NCBI RefSeq assembly: GCF_004216475.1 | Contig: NZ_CP022303.1 | Coordinates: 2,728,001-2,792,000, forward strand | DNA from: Thalassococcus sp. S3 | GTDB taxonomy: Bacteria; Pseudomonadota; Alphaproteobacteria; Rhodobacterales; Rhodobacteraceae | Length of the DNA stretch: 64,000 nucleotides | Direction: 5' to 3' | Part shown: piece by piece, positions 9,778 through 18,577 of the stretch | Layout: every line of letters begins with the position of its first letter | How positions within the stretch are numbered: position 1 is the stretch's first letter | Translations under genes and position numbers: made by a program | The notes under the pieces: model-generated | Seen by the model: the letters and a program-made list of their open reading frames with translations, nothing else | Database searches by the model: none | What the model was told of the DNA's origin: nothing

Positions 9778-10239
9778 ATGCCTGATGTTTCCGACACAGC
9801 CCCTGATTTCAGCCTGCCCCGGGATGGCGGCGATACTGTCAGCCTGTCTGACCTGAAAGGTCAGAAAGTGGTTCTATTCTTTTATCCCCGTGATGATACA
9901 TCGGGCTGCACAAAGGAATCCATCGGATTTTCCGAGGCGCTGCAGGACTTTGCCGATGCCGGCGCTGCCGTTTACGGCATTTCCAAGGACAGCGTGAAAA
10001 GCCATGACAAGTTCGTGGCCAAACGCGAATTGACCGTCCCGCTTTTGTCGGATGAGAACGGAAGCATGTCCGAAGACTATGATGTCTGGAAAGAAAAGAA
10101 GATGTACGGCAAGACCTATATGGGCATTGAGCGATCGACTTTTCTGATCGACGCCGAAGGCAAGATCGCCAAGGTGTGGCGCAAGGTAAAGGTGCCGGGC
10201 CATGTCGATGAGGTGCTCGAAGCCGTGAAAGCACTGTGA
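9778..10239 (+). CDS. bcp: Thioredoxin-dependent peroxiredoxin, BCP/PrxQ type
   Basis: 153 aa, family length. It reduces hydroperoxides using thioredoxin. The peroxidatic cysteine is C44 in FYPRDDTSGCTKE; no cysteine is present five residues later, where many BCP proteins carry the resolving cysteine, so it probably works as a 1-Cys type or with an outside thiol. A clear ribosome site (GAGGAG) precedes the ATG at 9778. Its stop overlaps the GTG start of the DUF455 gene (GTGA), suggesting translational coupling. Confidence 0.93.
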   Translation: MPDVSDTAPDFSLPRDGGDTVSLSDLKGQKVVLFFYPRDDTSGCTKESIGFSEALQDFADAGAAVYGISKDSVKSHDKFVAKRELTVPLLSDENGSMSEDYDVWKEKKMYGKTYMGIERSTFLIDAEGKIAKVWRKVKVPGHVDEVLEAVKAL

Positions 10240-11075
10240 GCCCCAGTCTGGCGGAGCGCGCGGTGGAGGTTCTCTCCACCGCGGATGGCCGCGCAAAAAC
10301 AGCGCTGTCGCGTCGTCACGCGGCGGCCTGGTTCGCGGCCCGCCGCGAGGAGGCGCCGGCGATCCCTGTGGGCACGGCCAACCCTCCGATGCATCCCGCC
10401 CGGCCGGACCGGCCAGAGCTTTTATCACCCCGCGACGTTCCGAGACGCCGGCTGGGAAGCGAGGCGGGACGCATCGCGCTGCTGCACGCGGTTGCGCATA
10501 TCGAACTCAACGCGGTTGATCTGCACTGGGACATCATCGCGCGGTTTTCCCATATCCCGATGCCAATCGGGTTTTTCGACGATTGGGTGAAAGCGGCGGA
10601 TGAGGAAGCGAAACACTTCAACCTGATGTGCGATTGCCTGGAAGACATGGGCAGCCATTACGGTGCCCTGCCCGCCCATGCCGGAATGTGGCGCGCCGCC
10701 GAAGATACGGCGCAAGATTTCATGGGCCGGCTTGCCGTTGTGCCCATGGTTCTGGAAGCCCGTGGTCTTGATGTGACCCCCGGCATGATCGAGATCTTCC
10801 GCAAAGCCGGTTCCGAGAAGGCCGTTGCCGCGCTGGAAACGATCTATGCCGAAGAGGTTGGCCATGTCGCCTATGGGTCCAAGTGGTTTCATTTCCTCTG
10901 CGGGCGCGAAAATCTCGATCCGAAAGACGTGTTTCACGATCTCGTGCGCAAATATTTCCACAGCCATCTCAAACCTCCATTCAACGCCGAAAAACGGGCC
11001 GAGGCTGGCTTGCCCCCTGACTTTTACTGGCCGCTTACCGAGGCGGGCGCGCCTCCCGAAAAGGCAAATGTCTGA
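10236..11075 (+). CDS. DUF455 family ferritin-like protein
   Basis: 279 aa from GTG at 10236, overlapping the bcp stop by 4 nt. The helical core carries carboxylate/histidine motifs spaced as in ferritin-like diiron proteins: HIELNAVDLHWD, AADEEAKHFNLM, MVLEARGLDVTP and YAEEVGHVAYG. DUF455 proteins are ferritin-like by fold and poorly characterised. The tight coupling to a peroxiredoxin supports a role linked to iron or oxidative stress, which is inference. Confidence 0.88.
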   Translation: MSPSLAERAVEVLSTADGRAKTALSRRHAAAWFAARREEAPAIPVGTANPPMHPARPDRPELLSPRDVPRRRLGSEAGRIALLHAVAHIELNAVDLHWDIIARFSHIPMPIGFFDDWVKAADEEAKHFNLMCDCLEDMGSHYGALPAHAGMWRAAEDTAQDFMGRLAVVPMVLEARGLDVTPGMIEIFRKAGSEKAVAALETIYAEEVGHVAYGSKWFHFLCGRENLDPKDVFHDLVRKYFHSHLKPPFNAEKRAEAGLPPDFYWPLTEAGAPPEKANV

Positions 11076-11183
11076 AACGGCGGTGAAATTTCCGCCACGT
11101 CAGAGTCGCACTGCAAACCCTTCCTGATCGGCGGTTTTTTGCCCAAAGGCCGCGTTTGGTCGCTTATCCTTTCGTTAATAGGA

Positions 11184-11219
11184 CAATAAACTTGCCCAAT
11201 GCTTGTGCAGAGTTTATTG
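11184..11219. repeat. Inverted repeat in the promoter region of the M23/bactofilin genes
   Basis: CAATAAAC (11184-11191) and GTTTATTG (11212-11219) form 8-bp arms with a 20-nt spacer, about 70 nt upstream of the M23 start. Just left of it, TTAA-N7-ATAA (11175-11189) is one base off a CtrA box. Function is not known. Confidence 0.35.
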
Positions 11220-11289
11220 CCTTCCGCTAAGGTGCCGTGACGATGGGGATCCGAGCGCCGGCTATTGGGATGGGACAGAGGATAGGCGC

Positions 11290-12618
11290 GTGAGGACACG
11301 TCTGGCAATCAAGACTCATGCTCTGCTTGAACGGGTGTTTCCCGAACGGCGGGTTTTCCTGAAATCAGACACCGACACGCGCTTTATCCGCCTGAAGCCA
11401 GGCACTCAGGCCATCGGATTTGCGGGCGGTACGGTTGTGGTCGCCTGGGCGATCGTGTCGACGGCGATCCTGTTGATGGACAGCATCGGGTCGGGCAATT
11501 TCCGCGAGCAAGCCAAGCGTGATCAGCGCGTGTATCAGGAACGGCTGAACGAAATCTCAAGCGAGCGTGATCTGCGCACCGAAGAGGCGCTGGCCGCGCA
11601 AGAGCGGTTCAACGCAGCCCTCGATCAGATTTCGGTGATGCAGTCGCAGCTTCTTCAATCGGAAACACGGCGGCATGAGCTGGAAACCGGCATCGAGGTG
11701 ATACAGGCCACGTTGCGCGGTACGATGAAAGACCGCGAAGCGGCGCGAGAGGCACTGGCAGAGTTGCAGGCCGGAGCCGAAAACGGCACGGCCCTGGCAG
11801 CGTCCGCCGGCAGCGAGACGATGCCAGTCGATTTCCTGGCCGAGGCCCTGACCCGCACCGCTGAAGAGCGCGACAAGATCATCAGCGACGCCAGGGATGC
11901 GCTGACCCAGGCGCGTGATCTGGAGGTTGAACTGGCACTTCTCAAGGACCAGAACGATCAGATCTTCCGCCAGCTTGAAGAGGCGATGACCGTTTCCGTT
12001 GCGCCGCTCGACAAGATGTTTCGCGCGGCCGGCATGCCGACCCAACAGATCCTTGATCAGGTGCGGCGCGGTTATTCCGGACAGGGCGGGCCGCTGACCC
12101 CCCTCACCTTTTCCACACGGGGTGAGGAGCCGTCCGAAGATACGTTGCGCGCAAACCGTCTGCTGAACCAGATGGACCAGTTGAACCTTTACCGCATCGC
12201 CGCCCAGAAAGCGCCCTTTGCGACGCCGGTCAAAGGCGCATTTCGTTTTACCAGCGGATACGGCTATCGCCGCGATCCCAAGACGGGCGGACGCCGGATG
12301 CACAATGGTGTCGATTTCGCCGCGAAATCCGGCACGCCGCTTTACGCGACGGCCGATGGCGTGGTGGTGCATGCAGGCTGGCAATCGGGTTATGGCCGTC
12401 TGGTCAAGATCCAGCATGAATTCGGGATCGAGACGCGCTACGCCCATTTGTCGAGATTGCGCGTGAAAGTTGGGCAACGGGTCTCGCGCGGCGACCGGAT
12501 TGGTGATATGGGAGCGTCTGGACGTGTCACGGGGGTTCACCTACATTACGAAGTGCGTGTAGGGGGCCGACCCGTCAACCCGATGATCTATATCAAGGCT
12601 GCAAACGATGTTTTCTAA
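11290..12618 (+). CDS. M23 (LytM-type) peptidoglycan endopeptidase with membrane anchor and coiled coil
   Basis: 442 aa from the GTG at 11290; the frame is open further upstream but only from a TTG without family-like sequence. Order: short basic N-terminus, one membrane segment (about residues 42-64), a long coiled coil (about 70-245), then an M23 domain. The zinc ligands HNGVDF (H338, D342) and HLHYE (H419) and the catalytic H386 in YAHL are all present, so it should be active. The gene overlaps the bactofilin gene by 11 nt. M23 proteins paired with bactofilins (LmdC-type) shape the cell wall in other Alphaproteobacteria; the same role here is inference. Confidence 0.88.
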   Translation: MRTRLAIKTHALLERVFPERRVFLKSDTDTRFIRLKPGTQAIGFAGGTVVVAWAIVSTAILLMDSIGSGNFREQAKRDQRVYQERLNEISSERDLRTEEALAAQERFNAALDQISVMQSQLLQSETRRHELETGIEVIQATLRGTMKDREAAREALAELQAGAENGTALAASAGSETMPVDFLAEALTRTAEERDKIISDARDALTQARDLEVELALLKDQNDQIFRQLEEAMTVSVAPLDKMFRAAGMPTQQILDQVRRGYSGQGGPLTPLTFSTRGEEPSEDTLRANRLLNQMDQLNLYRIAAQKAPFATPVKGAFRFTSGYGYRRDPKTGGRRMHNGVDFAAKSGTPLYATADGVVVHAGWQSGYGRLVKIQHEFGIETRYAHLSRLRVKVGQRVSRGDRIGDMGASGRVTGVHLHYEVRVGGRPVNPMIYIKAANDVF

Positions 12619-13138
12619 AAGCAAAATCAATGAACCGGGCGCCAAACCCGCAGAGGCAGCGTCGACATCCTCGGCGCCGACAACAACGCCGGCCGCCCCC
12701 AGCCCGAGTGACTTCAAATCCACGCCGCCCAAGGCAAAGCCACCCGCATCCGTGCTCTCGGCGGATCTGCACATCACCGGCAACATGAAAACGACCGGCG
12801 ATATCCAGGTCGAAGGGACGGTCGAAGGCGACATTCGTGCCCATCTGCTGACCATTGGTGAAAGTGCCACGATCAAGGGCGAAGTCACTGCCGATGACGT
12901 CGTGATCAACGGTCGGATCGTGGGATGTGTCCGGGGCCTCAAGGTCCGCCTCACCTCGACCGCGCGGGTCGAAGGCGACATCATCCACAAGACGATTGCA
13001 ATCGAATCCGGCGCCCATTTCGAAGGGTCGGTTCAGCGTCAGGACGACCCGCTGAACCCGGGCCGTTCTGGCGGAGCACCACAGCAGGCCGCCGCCAATC
13101 CGGCAGCGCCGCATCCCAAGAAGGCGGATGCTGGCTGA
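12608..13138 (+). CDS. Bactofilin (polymer-forming cytoskeletal protein)
   Basis: 176 aa. A disordered Pro/Ala/Ser-rich head (about residues 10-47) leads into the bactofilin beta-helix (about 48-145: SVLSADLHITGNMKTTGDIQ, VEGTVEGDIRAHLLTIGESA, IKGEVTADDVVINGRIVG), then a disordered tail. Bactofilins polymerise without nucleotide and scaffold cell-wall enzymes. The start lies inside the end of the M23 gene, so the two are likely translated together and work as a pair. The DHA2 transporter gene begins only 17 nt downstream. Confidence 0.92.
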   Translation: MFSKSKINEPGAKPAEAASTSSAPTTTPAAPSPSDFKSTPPKAKPPASVLSADLHITGNMKTTGDIQVEGTVEGDIRAHLLTIGESATIKGEVTADDVVINGRIVGCVRGLKVRLTSTARVEGDIIHKTIAIESGAHFEGSVQRQDDPLNPGRSGGAPQQAAANPAAPHPKKADAG

Positions 13139-13155
13139 CGACAGGCTAGACAAAG

Positions 13156-14643
13156 ATGACAGGGAAACAGGCGTCGCAGGCATCCACCGCGGCGCCTGTT
13201 TTTCATGAGGGGTTCTGCAAGGCAGAGGCCCGACGCTATGTTCTGATCGCCACCATTCTGGCTTCCTCCCTGGGCTTTATCGATGGCTCCGTCGTGGCCA
13301 TCGCGATGCCTGCGATCCGCGCCTCTCTCGATGCGACGCTGGCTCAGGCCCAATGGGTGCACAACGCTTATATGCTCACACTCGCCGCCCTGGTTCTGGT
13401 GGGCGGCGCCCTGGGCGACAGGTTTGGCCTTGCGCGGGTCTTCTCGTTCGGGATCGGCCTTTTTGTCGCCGCGTCGGTGCTCTGCGCGCTTGCACCCGAC
13501 CCCACCTTTTTGATCATTACCCGGGCCATCCAGGGCGTGGGTGCGGCGATCATGGTGCCCGGATCCCTCGCCATCATCGCCCGCGCCTATCCGCGTGCCG
13601 AGCGTGGGCGGGCGATTGGTATCTGGGCGGCGGCCTCCGCGTTGACCACCGCTCTGGGCCCGATCATCGGGGGATTTGCGTTGAGCGTTGGCGGGGACGC
13701 GATGTGGCGCTGGATCTTCGCCGTCAATCTGCCACTGGGCGCGCTGGCCCTTTATCTGCTGACAAGCAAAGTGGAAAAGGACCGCAGCCACCCCGATACG
13801 CCCATTGATCTGCCCGGCGCCGTTCTGGCAACGGGCGGTCTGCTTTGCATCGCCTGGGGTCTGACGCACGCTCAGGAAGGCCACGCCTCGTCCCTTGGGC
13901 TCTGGCTGGGAGGCGGCACGGCCCTGATCGTCGCGTTTCTGCTGGTCGAAGCGCGCAGTGCGCATCCGATGATGCCGCTTTCGCTGTTTCGCAGCCGGGA
14001 TTTTTCGGTCGTGAACCTGCTTTGCTTTACCCTTTATTCGGCCCTCAACATCATCCTTTTCTTCCTGCCGATGACCGTGATCGCGGCGTGGGGTATTTCA
14101 CCCTTCGCCGCCAGCGCCGCCTTTGCACCGCTTTCGATTTTCATTTCCGTTCTGTCGGCGCGGATGGGCCGGCTGGCGGATCGCTATGGCACCGCCCTGC
14201 TGCTGGGCACGGGATCGGCCATCGTGACCCTGGGATATGTGGCCCTGCTTTTTGCCGTCAGGGCGCAGATGTTCTGGGACGGTGTCCTGCCGGCCATGTG
14301 CCTTGTCGGTCTGGGCATGTCGATGGTTGTAGCCCCGTTGTCCACCGCCGTGATGGCCGCCGTCGATGAAGATCAGTCCGGTATCGCTTCGGGCGTGAAC
14401 AACGCGATTACGCGCCTTGCCGGCCTGGTCTCTGTGGCGGCAATCGGCGGGCTGGTGGCCGGTGTCTACGCGGCCAATGGCGGCACCGAAAGCTTTGGCG
14501 TCATTGCCGATGCGTCGGGTCATGAGGAGGCCATAAATGCAGGCTTTGTCGCCATCTGCGGGGTGGCTGCCGGCTTGTCGGCGATCAGCGCGGCCATCGC
14601 GTTCGGACTGCTGGGTCGCTGGCCGCAGACGGCCCCAAGCTGA
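13156..14643 (+). CDS. MFS transporter, DHA2 (EmrB/QacA) type
   Basis: 495 aa with about 14 hydrophobic segments, the number typical of the DHA2 drug:proton antiporters. The N-terminal half has GFIDGSVVAIAMPAIRASL (DHA2-like motif D1) and GGALGDRFGLARVF (motif A). Motif C-like sequence, ALGPIIGGF, follows in the fifth segment. It probably exports lipophilic compounds. It sits 17 nt after the bactofilin gene with no terminator between, so co-transcription is likely; the functional link is unclear. Confidence 0.88.
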   Translation: MTGKQASQASTAAPVFHEGFCKAEARRYVLIATILASSLGFIDGSVVAIAMPAIRASLDATLAQAQWVHNAYMLTLAALVLVGGALGDRFGLARVFSFGIGLFVAASVLCALAPDPTFLIITRAIQGVGAAIMVPGSLAIIARAYPRAERGRAIGIWAAASALTTALGPIIGGFALSVGGDAMWRWIFAVNLPLGALALYLLTSKVEKDRSHPDTPIDLPGAVLATGGLLCIAWGLTHAQEGHASSLGLWLGGGTALIVAFLLVEARSAHPMMPLSLFRSRDFSVVNLLCFTLYSALNIILFFLPMTVIAAWGISPFAASAAFAPLSIFISVLSARMGRLADRYGTALLLGTGSAIVTLGYVALLFAVRAQMFWDGVLPAMCLVGLGMSMVVAPLSTAVMAAVDEDQSGIASGVNNAITRLAGLVSVAAIGGLVAGVYAANGGTESFGVIADASGHEEAINAGFVAICGVAAGLSAISAAIAFGLLGRWPQTAPS

Positions 14644-14689
14644 CCCTCTTTCCACCCGGTTCAGGTGCCATCCGCTCCGGCAGTCAGGG

Positions 14690-15661
14690 TCACCGACCGC
14701 GCATCCATTGCCCGTCCGGCCAGAACGCATGAAAGGCGAAGGCGAACATGACGTCATGCGCCACGTCCCTGCCCCGCGCGTCGCGCACCCGGATGGAGCC
14801 GACATCGCGCCCCTTGGCGATCCGGCCCGTATCCAGAGCCGAGGCCTGCCCGGCACGCCATGAGATCGTGACGCCCGCCTCGGCGATCTGGTCTTGCGTT
14901 TCAAACCGGGAGAGCGGCCAGGCGCGATCGCCGACCCGCACCACACGCATCAAGGGATGGATCCCGTGGGGCGGCATCTCACCGGAATAGAGAAACGGAC
15001 GGGCGGATGTATCGTAACCCCGATAAGGATTGCGCCCATAATCGCGATTAAAAGCAGGCTCTGCCATGACCAGACCATCGGGGTTGCGCGTGCTGAAGTC
15101 CTGCCAGCTTTCCATCCAGGCCGGCAGGGCCGTCAACTCGGTCCCGGTGAGATCCCCGACGATGGCCTCTCCGATCGCTTGCTGCCACCAGCTTTCGGTT
15201 TCGCGATCATACATGATCATATCCGAATAACGCAGCTTGCCGGACACCCCGAAGGACAAGGTGCCCGCTGGCGTCCGTCTGTCGAAAACGATGCCGGAAT
15301 TGCACAGCGGGCAAAACGTCACCGCGACGGGTATCCCCGCGATCTGATCATTCACGATCTCGTGCCAGGTGAGATAGCGGATGGGATAGGCCCGTGGTCT
15401 TGCACCCTCGATCTCTACCGTAATCACGGGCTCACGTACCGCGATGCGGGCTTCATCGGCCACCCGGACAAATCTGGGTTTGTCTATCGCGGGAATGCCG
15501 TCTTTGGGCGGACCACCCGACATGATGTCGGACCAGCGCGCGACGCTTGTCTGTTCGAAATCCGTATTGGGCCATTCAGCGGCCCAGAATTCCGGACTGG
15601 CCAGGGCCAAATTCGCCGCAAGGCCAAATAACGCTGAAACAAGACTTCTGCCGATCCACAT
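14690..15661 (-). CDS. DUF3179 domain protein, exported
   Basis: 323 aa with a signal peptide (about residues 1-22, cleavage after LALAS likely). The family signature VTFCPLCNSGIVFDRR is near residues 115-130, followed by FGVSGKLRYSDMIMYDRETESWWQQ. The Cys-Pro-x-Cys pair could bind a metal or redox partner; the family has no established function. The ATG at 15661 is directly after the T-run of a terminator-like hairpin, and its only good Shine-Dalgarno (GGGGAGGG) lies inside the hairpin's 3' arm (see 15662-15695). Its 3' end converges on the DHA2 gene. Confidence 0.88.
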   Translation of the reverse strand: MWIGRSLVSALFGLAANLALASPEFWAAEWPNTDFEQTSVARWSDIMSGGPPKDGIPAIDKPRFVRVADEARIAVREPVITVEIEGARPRAYPIRYLTWHEIVNDQIAGIPVAVTFCPLCNSGIVFDRRTPAGTLSFGVSGKLRYSDMIMYDRETESWWQQAIGEAIVGDLTGTELTALPAWMESWQDFSTRNPDGLVMAEPAFNRDYGRNPYRGYDTSARPFLYSGEMPPHGIHPLMRVVRVGDRAWPLSRFETQDQIAEAGVTISWRAGQASALDTGRIAKGRDVGSIRVRDARGRDVAHDVMFAFAFHAFWPDGQWMRGR

Positions 15662-15695
15662 GAAAACACCCTCCCCACCGTTGGCGGGAGGGTGT
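15662..15695 (-). terminator. Intrinsic terminator after the exported cyclophilin gene, overlapping the DUF3179 ribosome site
   Basis: Perfect 10-bp arms (ACACCCTCCC, 15666-15675, with GGGAGGGTGT, 15686-15695) and a 10-nt loop are followed on the minus strand by TTTTC and then the DUF3179 ATG. The 3' arm contains that gene's Shine-Dalgarno, so the same hairpin can stop transcription and hide the ribosome site. Confidence 0.75.
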
Positions 15696-15749
15696 CTGAA
15701 AGAGATGCGCGCGCCTAGCCCCGCACACGCGGAGTTGAAGCGACGTGGA

Positions 15750-16295
15750 TCAGTCGACGACCTTGACTGTCTTCATCACATCGGGGGCGCCGATCACCGC
15801 GCCGTTCGGCCCCGCGCCCCGTTTGATCGCATCCACGATGTCCATGCCGGATGTGACCCGCCCCACCACGGTATATTGTCCGTTCAGGAAATAGCCCTGG
15901 TCGAACATGATGAAGAACTGAGAGTTGGCGCTGTCGGGACTTTGCGCGCGGGCCATGCCGACGACGCCGCGATCGTAAGGCACGTCGGAAAACTCTGCCG
16001 GAAGGTCCGGCTGGTCCGACCCGCCCGTGCCCGCCCGGCGCATGTCGCCTCCGGCCTTGCCGAACTCGACATCTCCGGTCTGGGCCATGAAGCCGTCGAT
16101 CACGCGGTGAAAGACCACCCCGTCATATGCCCCCGATGCCGCAAGGCCAGAGATCCGTTCCGCATGTTGCGGCGCGACATCTTCCAGAAGGTCGATCACG
16201 ATGGTGCCATTTGCCTCGCCCTCAACCTCGATCTCGAGGCCGGTGGCCAGGGCGGGACTGGCGGCAAAAGCCAGCAGGGCCGCAAGCTTACGCAT
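15750..16295 (-). CDS. Cyclophilin-type peptidyl-prolyl isomerase, exported
   Basis: 181 aa with a signal peptide (MRKLAALLAFAASPALA, residues 1-17). The cyclophilin core follows: GVVFHRVIDGFMAQTGD (active-site Arg in FHRV), NSQFFIMFDQGYFLNGQYTVVGRV. It catalyses cis-trans isomerisation of prolyl bonds in the periplasm. Its start overlaps the end of the cytoplasmic cyclophilin gene by 8 nt, so the two are translated from one message. A terminator follows. Confidence 0.92.
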   Translation of the reverse strand: MRKLAALLAFAASPALATGLEIEVEGEANGTIVIDLLEDVAPQHAERISGLAASGAYDGVVFHRVIDGFMAQTGDVEFGKAGGDMRRAGTGGSDQPDLPAEFSDVPYDRGVVGMARAQSPDSANSQFFIMFDQGYFLNGQYTVVGRVTSGMDIVDAIKRGAGPNGAVIGAPDVMKTVKVVD

Positions 16296-16794
16296 CCGCA
16301 GCCACCTTGACGCTGATCATGCGGTCCGGGCTTGCCGGCGGTTCCCCCCTTACGATGGCATCGACATGCTCCATGCCCTCAATCACCCGTCCGTAGACGG
16401 TGTATTGCCCGTTCAGGAAGTGGTTGTCCTTGAAGTTGATGAAGAACTGCGAGTTTGCGCTGTCCGGATTGGCCGACCGCGCCGCGCCCAGAGTACCGCG
16501 ATCATGGGGCAGTTTGGAAAACTCAGCGGGCAGATTCGGGTGGTCCGAGCCGCCGGTGCCCGCCATGCGGATGTTGAAATCCTGCTCCATATTGCCGTGC
16601 TGGACATCACCGGTCTGCGCCATGAAGCCGTCGATCACGCGGTGGAAGCAGACGTTGTCATAGGCTCCCGCGCGGGCCAGCTCCTTCATGCGCTCGGCAT
16701 GTTTGGGCGCGACGTCCGGCAACAGCTCGATCGTGACGGTTCCGTCTTTCAGTTCCATCAGGATGGTGTTTTCGGGGTCTTTGATCTCGGCCAT
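16288..16794 (-). CDS. ppiB: Cyclophilin-type peptidyl-prolyl isomerase, cytoplasmic
   Basis: 168 aa from ATG 16794 (MAEIKDPENTILMELKDG), with ribosome site AGGAG eight nt upstream. The frame is open to 17205, but that part is antisense to pgk and not cyclophilin-like. Core motifs are present: VCFHRVIDGFMAQTGDVQHG, NSQFFINFKDNHFLNGQYTVYGRV. No signal peptide, so it acts in the cytoplasm as a folding helper. It is the first gene of a two-cyclophilin operon and diverges from pgk. Confidence 0.93.
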   Translation of the reverse strand: MAEIKDPENTILMELKDGTVTIELLPDVAPKHAERMKELARAGAYDNVCFHRVIDGFMAQTGDVQHGNMEQDFNIRMAGTGGSDHPNLPAEFSKLPHDRGTLGAARSANPDSANSQFFINFKDNHFLNGQYTVYGRVIEGMEHVDAIVRGEPPASPDRMISVKVAADA

Positions 16795-16924
16795 CTGGCG
16801 CTCCTGTTGTCTTTTGGCTGGAGCGATACCTAAGCCGGGTCGCGCCAATTGCCAAGTGACGCATTGACGTTGCCGTGAAATGCGAGGAGACGGGGCGCGC
16901 AAAGTGATTTGACGGAGCCCCATT

Positions 16925-18115
16925 ATGAGCTGGAATTCGCTGGATGATATAGAGCTGGCAGGCAAGACCGTTCTGGTCCGCGCCGATATCAACGTGCCCA
17001 TGGAGGGCGGCAAGGTGACCGATGCGACCCGGATCGAACGCCTCACGCCCACGATCCGGGACATTCTGGCCGCAGGCGGCAAACCGGTGCTCCTGTCCCA
17101 TTTCGGTCGCCCCAAGGGCAAGGTGGTGCCCGAGATGTCCCTGCGCACGCTTGTCCCCGCTCTGGAAGAGGCCTTCGATACGCCCGTCGTCTTCTGCGCC
17201 GACACGACAGGCCCCGCGGCACAAACGGCGGTCGATGTCCTGCCGGATGGATCGGTGCTGCTTTTGGAAAATACCCGCTTTCTGGCTGGCGAAGAGAAAA
17301 ACGATGCCGACCTCGCCGCTGCAATGGCTGCCTTGGGCGATGTCTATTGCAATGACGCGTTTTCCTGCGCGCACCGGGCTCATGCCTCGACCGAGGCCGT
17401 GGCGCGGCACCTGCCCAGTTGCGCAGGCCGGTTGATGGAGGCAGAGCTGAAGGCGCTGGATGCGGCGCTTGGTTCGCCCGACCGCCCTGTCGTCGCCGTT
17501 GTTGGCGGGGCCAAGGTTTCGACCAAGCTGGAGCTTTTGGGCAACCTCGTCGAAAAGGTCGATCACCTGGTGATCGGCGGGGGGATGGCCAACACGTTCC
17601 TGGCCGCCAAGGGTCTGGATGTGGGCGCGTCACTGGCCGAACATGACATGACCGGGATCGCCAACCAGATCATGCAGAAAGCCGACGCAGCAGGCTGCGC
17701 GATCCTGCTGCCCAGCGACGTGGTCGTCGCGCGCGAATTCAGGGCGGGTGCCCCCCATGACATCGTTCCGGCAGAGGCATGCCCCGCCGACGCGATGATC
17801 CTGGATGCAGGTCCCGAGAGCGTCGCGCGGATCGAAGAGACGCTGGGGACCGCAAAGACGCTGATCTGGAACGGCCCGCTTGGTGCCTTTGAAATCGAAC
17901 CCTTCGACGCGGCCACGAACGCGGCAGCCCTGGTTGCCGCCCGGCTGACCCGCGCGGGCAAGCTGACCAGCGTCGCAGGCGGTGGGGACACAGTGGCCGC
18001 GCTGAACAAAGCAGGCGCGGCAGACGACTTTACATACATTTCCAGCGCGGGCGGCGCGTTCCTGGAATGGATGGAAGGCAAGACCCTGCCGGGTGTGGCC
18101 GCGCTGCAAGGCTAG
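16925..18115 (+). CDS. pgk: Phosphoglycerate kinase
   Basis: 396 aa. It interconverts 1,3-bisphosphoglycerate plus ADP and 3-phosphoglycerate plus ATP. The N-domain substrate loop [14 protein letters not shown] is at about residues 17-30, with [11 protein letters not shown] further on. The C-domain has [34 protein letters not shown] and the nucleotide-binding GGGDTVAAL and [13 protein letters not shown]. It diverges from ppiB across 130 nt. A weak hairpin follows, then the FtsB-like gene. Confidence 0.97.
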   Translation: MSWNSLDDIELAGKTVLVRADINVPMEGGKVTDATRIERLTPTIRDILAAGGKPVLLSHFGRPKGKVVPEMSLRTLVPALEEAFDTPVVFCADTTGPAAQTAVDVLPDGSVLLLENTRFLAGEEKNDADLAAAMAALGDVYCNDAFSCAHRAHASTEAVARHLPSCAGRLMEAELKALDAALGSPDRPVVAVVGGAKVSTKLELLGNLVEKVDHLVIGGGMANTFLAAKGLDVGASLAEHDMTGIANQIMQKADAAGCAILLPSDVVVAREFRAGAPHDIVPAEACPADAMILDAGPESVARIEETLGTAKTLIWNGPLGAFEIEPFDAATNAAALVAARLTRAGKLTSVAGGGDTVAALNKAGAADDFTYISSAGGAFLEWMEGKTLPGVAALQG

Positions 18116-18145
18116 GCCCGGCCAACACAACGCTTTGAGACAAAA

Positions 18146-18168
18146 GGGGATTCACAACGCGAATCCCT
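18146..18168 (+). terminator. Hairpin after pgk
   Basis: GGGATTC (18147-18153) and GAATCCC (18161-18167) pair over a 7-nt loop, followed by TTGTGT rather than a clean T-run. It may be a weak terminator between pgk and the FtsB-like gene. Confidence 0.4.
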
Positions 18169-18220
18169 TGTGTCATACTCCTAGCAAGCGTCGGTTAACG
18201 GCGCATGTGAGGATCAGGCA

Positions 18221-18523
18221 GTGCATCAGAAACCCAATCGTCCGGCGTTTGGCGCGGTTATATTCTTCGCGATCTCCTTCGCGCTCAGCGTCTATTTCAC
18301 GTTCGCTGCCGTTCAGGGCGATTTCGGCCTGTTCCGCCGGATCGAGATCGAAGCACAGGCGGATCTTTTGCGTGTCGAACTTGCGGAACTGCAGGCCCGC
18401 GTCGCGCGGATGGAAAACCTGACCCTGCGCCTGTCGGACGAATATCTCGACCTCGATCTGCTGGACGAGCAGGCCCGTTCGGTTCTCGGGCTGATCCGCG
18501 CGAACGAGATCGTCATTCGCTGA
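18221..18523 (+). CDS. FtsB/DivIC-like septum formation initiator protein
   Basis: 100 aa from GTG 18221, preceded by GAGG. One N-terminal membrane segment (about residues 10-30) is followed by a leucine-rich coiled coil (about 40-70) and a C-terminal YLDLDLLDEQARSVLGLIRANEIVI, the pattern of the FtsB/DivIC family that bridges the divisome across the inner membrane. It lies between pgk and pdhA, as in many Rhodobacterales. The pdhA promoter and operator start after its stop. Confidence 0.85.
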   Translation: MHQKPNRPAFGAVIFFAISFALSVYFTFAAVQGDFGLFRRIEIEAQADLLRVELAELQARVARMENLTLRLSDEYLDLDLLDEQARSVLGLIRANEIVIR

Positions 18524-18542
18524 GGGCGCCCTTGCGTCAATT

Positions 18543-18548
18543 TTGACA
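18543..18548 (+). promoter_or_regulatory. Possible -35 element (TTGACA) upstream of pdhA
   Basis: A consensus TTGACA lies 76 nt before the pdhA ATG. The matching -10 is not clear: AATGCT gives a spacing of about 16 nt but is a poor hexamer, and the AT-rich operator begins just downstream. Confidence 0.35.
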
Positions 18549-18577
18549 GTGACCTCTTTCTCCAAATGCTTTATGAA

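Noticed and set aside
11175..11189. CtrA-like box upstream of the M23 gene
   Set aside because: TTAA-N7-ATAA has a mismatch in a conserved position; too weak to claim without binding data.
16795..17205. N-terminal extension of ppiB by 137 codons
   Set aside because: Antisense to pgk, not cyclophilin-like, and the ATG at 16794 has a good ribosome site.
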